From NCBI GenBank assembly GCA_003864495.1, contig ML133422.1:2721601-2785600 (forward strand): a DNA stretch of 64,000 bases, in the 5' to 3' direction. This stretch comes from Nemopilema nomurai. Lineage: Eukaryota > Cnidaria > Scyphozoa > Rhizostomeae > Rhizostomatidae. Shown piece by piece: positions 24,944 through 36,140 of the stretch. Position 1 is the first letter of the stretch. Each line of letters opens with the position of its first letter. The translations under genes and the position numbers were made by a program. Under the pieces are notes generated by a model. The model was not told the DNA's origin, did not search any database, and saw only the letters and a list, made by a program, of their open reading frames with translations.

Positions 24944-27146
24944 ATGATGGAGAAAATTCTGAAGACCGTCGATTTCAGCGAAAGAATTTTTAATATCAAA
25001 GAAGATTCGAAGGAATTATCACTTCCTTTGGTTCTGAGAGTTCAATCGCAATGTTTACTCTCCCACAAGAAAACTTTAGTCGAAGGAGATGTTGTTACAA
25101 TTCATGGACGAAAGTCAGTTGGTGTTCTTAAAGGACGAGATACGAAGGGCAGAGATGTAAATTTACTCACAACGTGCCCACATAGAGTTCAGCTTGCCTT
25201 GCCGGAAGACGAGCGCAAATGCTTTGATTCATTGAAGGCACTTTGCGAAGAAGAATCTAGACCGAAATTTGTGGAGATTAAGTTAGAGAAAGAAGTCGAA
25301 CCAGTCCAAAATGGGGACCGGTTGAAGGTGCTGCTTGTAGAGAGGGGTGCAAGCGGTCCGCTTTTCATGCATTTTCGGAACGAGAGGGGTAAACATGTGC
25401 GCCTTCCAGTGGACATTGAAGCAACTTTTACTGCCTGTCCTCCGGATGGAAAGGAATATTTTATCAGCGAGATTGCCAACATAAACAAAGCGCCGCTTGC
25501 TCTTTTCATTCAATTTTTACCGACATCAGAACATGGAAATGACATTTTCCACTCGCTTGGAATAATTGAAATAACAGAACAGACTACTTTGGACATGCTT
25601 TTTATGACACTAAAAGATGGTGGGAATTTGCATTGCTGTGTTAGTGTTACACCGGACGATTTATCTGGCTTTGTTCCAAAAGGATATAAAGAAGATGATT
25701 ATAATATACTGAGAAAGTCAATAAAGGAAGTTGTTGTGGTTGAAAAGATTGAGGAGCTTCATGGCAGTCTTAATCCTCAGGAATCTGATTTTTTCTTCCT
25801 AATCCAATTTGACAAGGTTTTTGGAAAGAGGAAATTAAAAGACAAGGGCAAACGTGTTCAGAGCTTAGCTATAGAAGTGGATGATGATAAGGAGAAAAAA
25901 AGAAGCAGTTTTCTTGCAATTTTTAAAGATGAAAAATCTAAAGAAAATGGAGATATTGAAAAGAAAGAAAAGAAAGAGAAAAAGAAGAACAAGAAGGAAA
26001 AGAGTAAGGAAATTGATGTTGATAAAAAGGAAGAAAATGACAATGAAGTAAAAGGTGCGGATACCCCTGAGAGTGAAGAACACAGTTGCAAGGAAGAGGC
26101 TAGTGCAGAAATTAAGAGGAGTACAGAAACAAATGAACTGAAGTTGAAGGAAGATTACACTGTATGCGATTCTGTGGTAAAAGAGGATGTTGCACCTGAA
26201 CCACTGCCTGTTGAAATGAGCCCAAAAACTAAGAAGAAAAAGTCTAAAGAAGACAAGAAGAAGTGGAAATTTGATTTCAAGTCAAAGATTTCTGGCCAAG
26301 AGAAGAAAGAGAAAAAGAAAAAGAAGGGAAATAGTTTGGATCGTAATTCAAAGCAGCAGACATCTTCTGATCAGTCTGAACCTTGCAGTCCAATTGGTGA
26401 TGTTGGTGAAGATGATTACGAGCTAGCAGCAGAGCTACATGCCATTGCTTCCCAGAATCTTCCACCAGAGGATCTTCACAAAGACAAGGATAAGTCAAAA
26501 ACTATAATATCTCGTACATGGAAGAAAATGAAGAAGAGGAGAAGAGCTTACTCTGCATCCAATGTCACGAATTCGGGAGGTAAAACAGTTAACAAGTCCG
26601 GGGAAGAAGAGGATATTTTACCTCCACTTATGGCACCTGACTATCCAGATGATATTTATGAGCAAATACCTGGGGAGTTTATGTCACATGATATCTATGA
26701 GGAGGCATTCAGAGCCTATGGTGGGTATGAACAGCCTGTAGCAGTTCCATCCACAACTGATCTGGTTGACAGTGGGTTTGATGAACTTGATCAAAAGGCA
26801 CTGGATGGCTTGAGGCAGGCATCAGCCCCACCGCCTTTACCAGGTAAACAAAATGCATTTTTATATTAAAGAATTGAAGCTAAGAATGTTACTCAACTGC
26901 AAGGGCAGTAATGAAGCATTAGCTGTTACAGAGTAGCACTTGATATCTGAATCTAGCTGTACAGATTTGTTATATTTTAGCCTATTTCCTAGTGTAATTT
27001 AGAAAACCAAGTGAATCCCATATCCTAAAAAGCCAGCTCCTTCTTTCTCACTCCTTTGTGTATGTCTCCTTGATTGGCTATTGGTTAAGTCTTCTTGTTC
27101 CAATAAGGTCTGTTCACTGAGAGAAACCGTTATCTGTTGTTGTTGC

Positions 27147-27177
<31 letters not shown>

Positions 27178-29202
27178 AAGAAAAAGTTGCATTTTGATTC
27201 TTTGGGATTCCATGTAGTGATTGCATTCTTTTTTCGCCATGGAATGTAATCAGTTGTTTTTGCAGGCTCGCGTGCTCTAGAGTACATAATAAGCTCTCTA
27301 TGATTTTGGAAATAGTATTTAATACTTCTGCTTTCCATATTGGGTCAGTATGCTTTAGAACAAAATGATTTAAGCTTGTCTTTAAAATGAGATGAAAGCT
27401 TGTCTTTAAAATGTATTATTGGAAGCGAAATAAGTCGGAGATTGCTCTTGAAGGTCATCCATCCGATGTATCTTTTAATACCCTCGTTTTGAATGTCACC
27501 TATTAAAACAGTGTTGCACAGAGCTATGAGTGGGCCATTTTCTCATCTATCGCTCTAATATTTTGCCACTCTTGTGTATGTAGTCAGTAAGTATAAAGAA
27601 ACCAATAAAGGTACCCATATGGCAGGGTCACAAACGCAAAGCATCTGATCATAAATTCAAACAGTTTCGAAGCCTTAACTCATACACATGCATGAAAGAT
27701 TTCTCGCTTTAGAGAGTAAATGCAACCTAGCCATATTTCCTCCAGGTTTAAAGTATTTCCTTAGCATTACACAATATCAAATTTACATGTCTTTTGGTTT
27801 CCTTTTCCTTGTGAGTGTGTATTGGCCTAAACCCGCAAAGTCTTTTAATTAGCTTGGAGGGAAGCCTCTGGTTTAGAATAATACCAGCCACTGAGATGTT
27901 GAGACCATTTAATAACGTCTTGTGTTTGTGACTAATTAGTCCATTTGGCGATATCCATAACATGCGAAGGAGCCAAGTAATGAAACAACAGATGCGAACA
28001 TTGCAAAATTGAAAGCGTTTTGAACCCGAAGAAGAATAATTAAAACGCGTTGAATACTCGCTGAATCCCCAACTAAACTTGTAAAGTTACCAGGGAATTT
28101 TAAGTTGTATTGTTACCGTGTCGACTCATGGTAAATAGAGACTCTCTTCTTCGTAGGAAACCACCCGGTTATGCAATCGACGTCCCGACCCAGACGTGGT
28201 TCAAGCGTAAAAAGCAACAAAGGGACCCGGATCTCAGTTGACAGCGAAGGGTTCAGGCGGTTTTACGAAAGCATGAGGGCGAGTGAGGCTGTTATACGAG
28301 GATGGGGACCCGAAGAGCTTGAAAAGGCTTTGATTTCCCTGCAGTTAGGCCAACATTTTGATAAATTCAACGAGTCTCAAATTGATGGAAGTTTGCTTAT
28401 TGACCTAGACGAGGCAGTACTCAGAGATCTGGGCCTTAATCTCTTTGAAGCGAGGAAATTGCGTAAGTTCGTCTTCGGTTGGCGCCCAGACTCCATGCGT
28501 GAATCGGTTTACCAGCAGAAATACAGCAAAACAAGCAAGAACCCATCTGAATGGAGCACCGAAATGGTTGCTGACATGATCAAAACAGAGCTGGGTATTG
28601 CGGAGCTGGCCAAGTTTTGCTTGGAGCATCAAGTAAACGGGGATTTGTTAAAGGATATCGTGGTGGACGAAGAAGTGTTGAATTATCTTCTCACTGGCAA
28701 GGGAATGAGACTCAATGCGGTGAAATTGAAGAACTACGTATTAGAGGGTTGGAGGCCACCGAAGAAGAAAGAAACGCGCACTGAAGATCCTGGGTACGAA
28801 AAACCAAGCATCCAGTCAGATCTAACGTATCAGCCATTAATACAGAGCCCCAACACGATACACGAATCCGAGGCTGGCGGTGAATACGAGACACCGCTAT
28901 CATTGTCTCCAAGAAACGATGAAACCACGATGAAAGGTACCAGTCGAAATGAAGCTGTTTCACCCAGTAGGTGGAAAGAAAACGAGAAGACCTCACGTGA
29001 CCAGAGTAAGTCCCAGGCGACAACAGCGCCAGGAATCAACTCGCTGATGCAAAAATATGAGAAGAAATCTTCAAATGTTGATGCCCCACGCCCATTTAAG
29101 AAGGTCTCTTCTCCTTACTCGCCATCATATGGTGCTGGTCAATCATCCGGATCTAACTCTTCATTCGTAACAAATATGAAAATGAAATTCAACGATAAAT
29201 GA
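24944..29202 (+). CDS. CABIT domain plus two SAM domains, GAREM/THEMIS-like adaptor (copy 1)
   Basis: Exons 24944-26843 and 28157-29202 (phase 1) give 981 residues. A CABIT domain fills about residues 20-300, with the core RNERGKHVRLPVD and the PKFVEIKL and NGDRLKVLL strands. Residues about 310-500 are very Lys/Glu-rich and probably disordered. Then come DDIYEQIPGE (Tyr572) and DIYEE (Tyr585), and a proline motif APPPLPG-NHP split by the intron. SAM1 is about 683-750 (IDGSLLIDLDEAVLRDLGL) and SAM2 about 761-830 (VNGDLLKDIV). The family includes GRB2-binding adaptors: GAREM has CABIT plus one SAM and THEMIS has two CABITs. A cytoplasmic receptor-tyrosine-kinase/ERK adaptor role is inference. 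The double SAM is the unusual part. An ATG-ATG start lies at 24944. Confidence 0.9.
27134..27173 (+). repeat. (GTT)n microsatellite
   Basis: TGT/GTT triplet run with one GCT interruption, inside the single intron of CABIT-SAM copy 1. It creates a poly-Gln open frame on the minus strand that is not a gene. Confidence 0.95.
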
Positions 29203-30655
29203 CATGTTTGAACTTAACGGTGACCCGTGTAACCACCAAATGAGTACTTTGTTTTCTGATGATCAGAGATGCTGTATAAATTGACTGATATTGAGCTTCA
29301 AGTGCTAAATTTCTTCGTTGCCTTGCCAATACAGCGAATTCCCAGGCCACAGCAGTTTGGCCCTTCGGATGTCGCACATTATTGTTAGATAATTTTAGAC
29401 CAAATTATCACTTTTGATATTGGAAGCTTTGGGTGATTATAAGATCCACAAGTAAATGAAGACTGTAATATTGTAAGCGCAAGTCTTTGTATATTGAAGG
29501 CATTAACAATGGATTTGCATAATCTTAGGTAGATAATTGACTCTTGTGGAACACCACAGAGCAATTCAATCGGTATTCCCTGACAATTGTGGTATGGGGT
29601 TGGCGGTTCGGGGGGTGTTTCCCTCTCTTGTCTAAGTACTGCCAAGTAAGCAATTAAGTTGTAGCCAGTTCTAGGGCACAACCCCCCTTTTTTGAAAAGA
29701 CACCCATTGCCCCCTTAGTGTTGACATCTAGTTCATCAGATTCACTTTATCCACCGCACCAACTTTGGTCCGAGTTTAAACCCCAGAGAACATCAATTCT
29801 ATGTTGTGCAACATTGGCAGACTTTTTGTGAATTTTAGGCATTTTTCGCTTCATTTCAGCAAAGTACAACTTAATGTTATACCAAACGACGTGGTAGCTT
29901 GTTATTTGTCTATCTAACTTCATTAATGTCAAAATGTCGATTGTAGCTGTTCCCTTACTTCTCCCGTTGATTTTGCTCTGTTGCTGGTTAACAGACCAAT
30001 AACTTTGCATATTTTTGTATTTAAAAGTGATGTCACATTGCAAGGAAAGCGCTATAAACGAGAAGTACATTTGCGGGTGATTTTGATGCTTGTTGTATTT
30101 TTAAATTTTGAGAGCCCGTGCTGTGAAAAATTTTAAATCCTATTTTCAAAACAAGTTAATTAGCTTTTAGATGTTATATGAATTACTATAACTGATTTTT
30201 TGTCAGCAAGTTCCTGCTTTTGTAAGCTATCAACCTCCAAATTGAAACAATGTATTTACTACATGAATTCACGGAAAAAGGCGTGTGAGTAGAATATTCC
30301 CATTCTGCAGAATATTGTTCGCTTGTGGCTCTTTTGGATTTCGGGCTTTGAATATGGTTTGTGGATTATTTGGGAAAAACTTCATGTCCGTTGCTTGCAT
30401 ACTCACAATCTGACAGGCCTCTTGCTTAGAACAGATGTCAAGAGAAACGAAGTTGATTTCTACTTTCGTAGATCATATCAGCAACAATATTACTGTAACA
30501 ACTTCAGAATCATCTCAAAATAAAATCTCTAACAACTTTCATGAAATTGAAAGCAAAAAGTATATCATATGAGGAGACAGAAAGAGTGTGAATTTGTTTA
30601 ATTACGTTGTTTAATGAAAACAAGTCTAAATTTTGTTTTATCGTTTTACAATAAA

Positions 30656-30670
30656 GGGGGAGGGGGGGGG
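30656..30670 (+). repeat. G-run, possible G-quadruplex
   Basis: Five Gs, an A, then nine Gs. Intergenic; no other role visible. Confidence 0.5.
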
Positions 30671-32960
30671 TAAAATGCAACCCTTACAATCGCCAATAAT
30701 ATATCCCGTGACACTTTTTGAAAACTGCAAAAATTTTATGTGTCTGAAAAAGTAGATGTGGTCAGTTTTGAACAATTACATAGGATCTTCGTTAGCGCAA
30801 GTTCATAAAACAATGGAATTTTTGCAAAAAACTAACTTGAATTATACTTTCTAGGCAAAAGCCAAGGCTGGACAGGAAATGGTTTTTATAGAGAACTTGT
30901 GAAATTGATGCTAGTGAATTTGCAGCTATGATAATGCCAGGTTTGTGAAAAGAGGCTAATAAATATTTTACCTGCTGTTAAAATGATGAATATAAAAGCT
31001 TTCCTAAACGGCAAATGAATCAAAACGTTTTTGCGAAGCAAGCAGAGACTTTAGCGTTTCGTTTTAAGTCGCTGACGATGTTCAACAAATTAATGCAAGA
31101 TGCACAAAGTCTTAGAACGAACAATTACTTGTATAATGGTGGAACAAATCTTTTTGATTCTTCCTCTAAAAAAATTGATGTTTGGCTTGAAAGCGAGAAG
31201 GTTACCAGTGGAAACAAGTGTTTGTAAGGGCAACGCGTTAACATCGTGCAAAAGAGATTCGAATGATATGTAAAGTGTAGAATTAAAGGAAAGATGTCTA
31301 GAAATTCATCGCCTTTTCAATGAATGCTTTCTGGACATGGCACCTGAAGACTGCGTACGTATTAGCAACGATCCCAAAGGCCCCTGCGGAGAACATGCCC
31401 CATTGTTTTGCCACGTGATCAGCTTTTGAAGATACTTGAATGCAGGTACCATAAACTTGACAAAGCATCTGGCAAAATGAATTGCAGGCACGTGTGGGAA
31501 TAATGTTATGGACTGCATTTGTTCGATTAATTGCGACTGAAGACAAGCCGAAAGATAAGGATCATTTCTAAACTGTTTACGCGGCCTAAAACATTAACAT
31601 TTATTATGTAGACTACGATTCATCAAGCCAATTCGTCTTCACGAAGGCTTCGTACAAGCAGATACGCCTTATTGCAGGTGTTTGGGAAGAACATCCAGTG
31701 GAAGCTCTTTTAGATTGAGCTTTCATCAAGGCTTTTTATCAGTTGTGTTGATAATCAGCTGTGAATTTAGTGGGTTACTGAGAGGAAAAACAGTGGATGA
31801 ACGTCAAATGAATAGGAGCTACAGTTCGATTTGGAATGTGATGTCAAACTTACTAAAAGAAGTCAAATACACTGCCAAAGAATGAAGATATAAATTGTGA
31901 GTAAATAGATGTAAACTTTGATGCCTGTTGAATAAATTTTGACAGGGTTACAAGATATTTTACAGCTCCATTCAGAGTGTCTTTCTCCTGTCCATGGAGT
32001 TATATCAACCTAGCCTTCAAAGGCGTTTTTAGACTCATCAAGGTGTAGCATTTATGATCAGAACGGCCTACGAGGCGGAACTAGAGTCGTGTTGTGGAAC
32101 TGTGCTTTTGTTATGTTCTAGGACGGTTATGTGAACTTTTTTAAAAGCAAATAATCTACTAGGTGATTTATTTTTGGAAAAATTTCAGTCAGCGACAGCA
32201 TGTAAAATGCTTTCAGATTTCAATTCAGAGTTCAACCAATATTTCTCTTTTAGCTGTTATCAGCAAAGATCATCGCTCTTTCTAGTACCAACTGCCGCGT
32301 TATAGCATCAACGATAACAGAAGCACCTAAAAATATTAAAGGATACTATGTATTTCGCTATTATGTAAAGAGATTAAACCAATCAACAATATTTGTAAAA
32401 GGTGATGTCCAACAGAAGGCAAATCTTCAAAGCAATGTCTTTTTAAGGCTACCAACTCCAACCGTTCAAAGATTCATATTTTAAGAAGGCTTTGCGCAAA
32501 GGAAGATTAGACCAATTCATTTTTGCTGGAGACAAACTTCTAAACGGGCTAGTTTTCAAAGTCAGTTATTTAGAAGCGCCTTAAAGAGAATTTCCATTAA
32601 AAGTACGCGTCTTTTAGGCCTGGTATGAGTGCATTTCAAAGGCAATGGTGAGATTTATAAAATAAACTGCATTTGTGTTGTCAATGCAAAGCCCAGTTCC
32701 CTAAAAAGCACAACAAGAAATGCGAAATCTAAAATCTGCATTCTGAGTTTTCAAAGCTGAGGTTTATAGGCAGGGAAGTGCTCCTAAAATGTTTTGCTTG
32801 TTGCTGTTAATCGACATAAAACATAGAAAAATCGCAAAAAGTTGAATGAAGGAGAAAATGAAAATGAAAATTTTTGTGTGTACAGTAAGCAAAAGAGGGG
32901 TACTTGTGCAAAGTAAGACTTTTTACAGGACTCAGTTAACGTCCTCTTGTGACACCATGT

Positions 32961-32986
32961 TTAACCACGTGATTTAACCACGTGAT
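32961..32986 (+). promoter_or_regulatory. Two CACGTG E-boxes in a 13-bp tandem repeat
   Basis: TTAACCACGTGAT occurs twice in direct succession (32961-32973 and 32974-32986), placing two CACGTG palindromes 13 bp apart, about 1.1 kb upstream of CABIT-SAM copy 2. Binding by bHLH factors is inference only. Confidence 0.35.
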
Positions 32987-33222
32987 TTCGCAATGGTGGT
33001 TTGAAAGTTGTGGATGACAGTATCACGCAATATCGCCACTGGAATTTCACAACTTGCTAGAAGACTAAGATTCATCTATGCAAGGACTGATATCAAATAG
33101 GTTTTAACAAGAATAAATGCAGCATTATTAGAGTAATGGTATTGCTATCTATGCCCCATACTGTATTAAAAGTGTATGGATTGCCTATGTTTAGAATTAT
33201 ATATGACCATTTCACTGAGAGG

Positions 33223-33400
33223 TTAATCAGGGGCGCAACTAGGATATTTTAAGGGCAGGGGTTTCATGGTAGAAATGGGGTATAAAGACATTGGATTTCC
33301 ATAGGAATAGGGCATTTCCATGGGAAAATTCACTTCCTTGCCAAAAAGGACAGGAATTGTAACCCCCACAAATCCCCCCCCTTAGATGCGCCCCTGTTAA
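33223..33400. mobile_element. TTAA-flanked MITE, about 178 bp including TTAA
   Basis: Bounded by TTAA on both sides. The left end is TCAGGGGCGCAACTA and the right end TTAGATGCGCCCCTG, a near-perfect inverted repeat of about 14 bp. No coding sequence. The TTAA duplication suggests mobilisation by a piggyBac-like transposase. Confidence 0.6.
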
Positions 33401-34130
33401 TGGTCTACTTGCCTACATTTTAGTCAAAGTTTAGGCCTACGCTGGTTGTGTTGCCTCTTTAGAAAGGCGACTGTAGCTTGGCCTCCTTTTCGATAGATCA
33501 AAACATCGGGGACGTTGAAATAAGCTTATCTGGCCTCAAGGATATTAATAACGTCCCAAATATGCTGTTCTTTCCGTCTTTGGCTTATCAGAGGACGGCT
33601 TATAACCGCAATTATCCTCACAATGAATTGGTCGTTCATGACAGAACGTTACAAATTTATGTTGTTTCACAAGAAGGATAATGACAAGTAGGCCTTCTCT
33701 ACTGTGATAAAAAATAATGGGTCTTTGCTGTCATTGGTATCGCAATATTGCGTGGGAAACTGTTCCTGCAGCCTGCCAGCGGCTTCAACGCGGACATCAA
33801 GATAACTGAACGTATGAAATAAAACGTTTTACACGGAGCACAAACTCTTCATTCGTATGACCTAATCACGTTAAAGAAAAGGACCCGAATTATATGAACG
33901 TAGCATTTGCTCAAAAACTCGCAGCTAGACACAAATTTATCATTATGTGCAATATTGAGTATGAATGAATTTTTATTTCAGACCTTAAACACAAGCAACG
34001 TTAATTCTTTGTTATATATGTTATATGTTGTATATTAAGCACCACGATTAACGTTGACATTGATTTTAGAGGCCCTCCGGAAGGACGAAGTACTGAAAGG
34101 TCCCGCAGTCTCATAACAAACGGTCCTGAG

Positions 34131-36140
34131 ATGGAGGAAGCAACAACCACGGATTGGAGTACGTCGTGTTATGCCTTGAAGGACATTTTCGACAATTTCA
34201 CGTTGCCGATTCCCGTAATGGTCGACGAAGGCTACATGCTGAACGAAACCGAGAGCTTAGCAAGTGGTCAGCTGATTACGATTCAAAGTCAAGAGGATGT
34301 GACACATTTTAAAGGAACAAGTCCTGATGGCAAAGTCATTAGCATTCCCATAAAGTGTCCATTCAAGGTGAAACTTTTATGTGAGGAAGACGGCGCTCGG
34401 TATAAAGGCATACGGGCGCTCTCACTGGCCGATCCGCGGCCTAAATACGTCGAGGTTATATCAAAAGGGCGCAGGGACGGCGGTCTCATAAAGAACGGCG
34501 ATCGACTGAAGACATTGTTATTCGAACGTGGTCCGAACGGGCCTACTTACCTTCACTTTCGAAACCAACGTGGGAAACATCTTCGGTTACCGATCGATTT
34601 CGGGGGCGAATTTGCCGCATGTGCGGAGAGCGACCAAGAATTTTCGCTTATTGACCTCTGCGGAAAAGAGCTTCCTTTACTCGTCAAGTTTGTTGACGGT
34701 AGTAAGAAGAATTCGGTAAGCGAAAAAATTGGAGCAGTGAAGTTACAAGAGTGTGTTAGTGAAGCTCTGGTGTTTGCGACAACGAAGTTCGAGGGCAAGA
34801 CTTACGCCACTGCATTTCCATTGTCTTTCGACATAAAAGTGCGACCGATGGCGAGCGCGCAGCGAAATCCAGGACAATCAGTCGATCCTAGTACGGAAAT
34901 TATCGACCTGGACTCGTTTCGCGACTACATGTCCAAGGAGCAAGTTCCCGGTGAAGGTGGCTATGTATACTTTGCACAATGTGATGTCATAGATAAAGCT
35001 ACGCTATCACCGGTACTAGAAAATGGCGAAAATGCGATGGTAGCGAGTGAAGATTCGCCCAAAGCTGGCCAAGATAGTAACGGTTACGAGATTCCGATTC
35101 AGCGAAATGACCCTAAGCGGAAAAGTACGGGATTTCTGTCGAAGGTGAAGTCAAAATTGCGTGGAAGTAAGTCGGAAAATCCGAAGGGAAAACAGAATCG
35201 GCCTGAAATCGTAATTGTCAGGGAAAATGGTGCTTTGTCTGATGGCGGCGATAGTGGGATTTACGAGGAAATACCTGGCGATACGTATGTCTCGATGGAT
35301 ATTATAGATGGTGTTCGTAGAACGCTCGGTGCGACGAAAACATCTGCGGCGCGAAAACGCTCGTTAACGCGGGTGCGGTCAGCTGCGAGTCCTCCGCCGT
35401 TGCCCGAAAATCACCCGCTTGAACGAAGGCACACGTTTTCCGCTAAGCTTCGTGGTTCTAAACTGGCGGCAATTAAAAGTAAACCAGAACAAAGGCTGCC
35501 AATAAACGAGAAGGAGAACTTTCGTAAATTCTATGATAGTATGAAGAGGAGTCAGCTAGAACTTTTAAACAGCGGAGTCGAGAGTGTTGGCGAGATATTG
35601 AAAACTGTCATGCTTGAAAAATACAAGGCGAAATTCGTGGAGAACCAGATCGATGGGAAGCTATTAGTCGATCTCGATGAAGCGGTTTTCAAGGACATGG
35701 GCCTAACCCCCTTCGAGGCAAGAAAGTTGAGAAAATACGTATTTGGCTGGCGACCCGAGAGCTTGTCTTGCCGAAAGAAAAGTCAATTTGATTGTGACGA
35801 CCTCGAGGCTCAGAATTGGACAGAGGCTGAAGTAGAGAATCATCTTATTGGCCTAGGCATGCCGGACTTCGCGCGATTTTGTAAAGGCAATCAGGTGAAT
35901 GGAGATTTGTTATGGGACCTTGTTGTGGACGATGAAATGATAACTGGTTTATTGAAAGGAAAAAACTGTCGACTTAATGTGGTGAAGCTGAAAAATTACG
36001 TAACTGAGGGGTGGAGACCGAAGTCCAACGCGAAAACCGATGACACTGTGGGACAGGGTAGTTCAAAGTCCAAGAGGCCTGGAAGCGAGGGAGCATCTCC
36101 TATGGATAAAGCGCAACAAATAGTAATTACATGTCTTTGA
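34131..36140 (+). CDS. CABIT domain plus two SAM domains, GAREM/THEMIS-like adaptor (copy 2, main frame)
   Basis: Uninterrupted 669-codon frame, paralogue of copy 1. CABIT is at about residues 15-285, with RNQRGKHLRLPID and NGDRLKTLLFERG. A GIYEEIPGDTYVSMD motif has Tyr378 in YEEI and Tyr386 in YVSM. A proline motif SPPPLPENHP lies at about 420, SAM1 at about 460-545 (IDGKLLVDLDEAVFKDMGL) and SAM2 at about 560-635 (VNGDLLWDLVV, then LKNYVTEGWRP). It has no intron at the PPPLP-NHP junction where copy 1 has one. The frame stops at TGA 36138-36140, soon after SAM2, while copy 1 continues about 150 residues. The matching tail is found in the next feature in another frame. CpG dinucleotides look much denser than in copy 1. 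Confidence 0.9.
   Translation: MEEATTTDWSTSCYALKDIFDNFTLPIPVMVDEGYMLNETESLASGQLITIQSQEDVTHFKGTSPDGKVISIPIKCPFKVKLLCEEDGARYKGIRALSLADPRPKYVEVISKGRRDGGLIKNGDRLKTLLFERGPNGPTYLHFRNQRGKHLRLPIDFGGEFAACAESDQEFSLIDLCGKELPLLVKFVDGSKKNSVSEKIGAVKLQECVSEALVFATTKFEGKTYATAFPLSFDIKVRPMASAQRNPGQSVDPSTEIIDLDSFRDYMSKEQVPGEGGYVYFAQCDVIDKATLSPVLENGENAMVASEDSPKAGQDSNGYEIPIQRNDPKRKSTGFLSKVKSKLRGSKSENPKGKQNRPEIVIVRENGALSDGGDSGIYEEIPGDTYVSMDIIDGVRRTLGATKTSAARKRSLTRVRSAASPPPLPENHPLERRHTFSAKLRGSKLAAIKSKPEQRLPINEKENFRKFYDSMKRSQLELLNSGVESVGEILKTVMLEKYKAKFVENQIDGKLLVDLDEAVFKDMGLTPFEARKLRKYVFGWRPESLSCRKKSQFDCDDLEAQNWTEAEVENHLIGLGMPDFARFCKGNQVNGDLLWDLVVDDEMITGLLKGKNCRLNVVKLKNYVTEGWRPKSNAKTDDTVGQGSSKSKRPGSEGASPMDKAQQIVITCL

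Larger units (their letters stand above)
29203..34130. other. Spacer between tandem CABIT-SAM genes
   Basis: 4.9 kb of mostly AT-rich DNA. It holds a G run at 30656-30670, two spaced CACGTG sites and a TTAA-flanked MITE, listed separately. A possible 5' UTR acceptor (TTGATTTTAG) lies about 60 bases before the copy 2 start. Open frames at 31298-31546 (-), 31682-31885 (+) and 33478-33681 (+) show no recognisable domain. Confidence 0.5.

Noticed and set aside
27001..27226. Minus-strand poly-Gln frame
   Set aside because: Microsatellite in an intron.
31298..31546. Minus-strand open frame, 82 codons, somewhat protein-like with an acceptor-like CTTCAG upstream
   Set aside because: No recognisable family, non-ATG start, and no partner exon found nearby.
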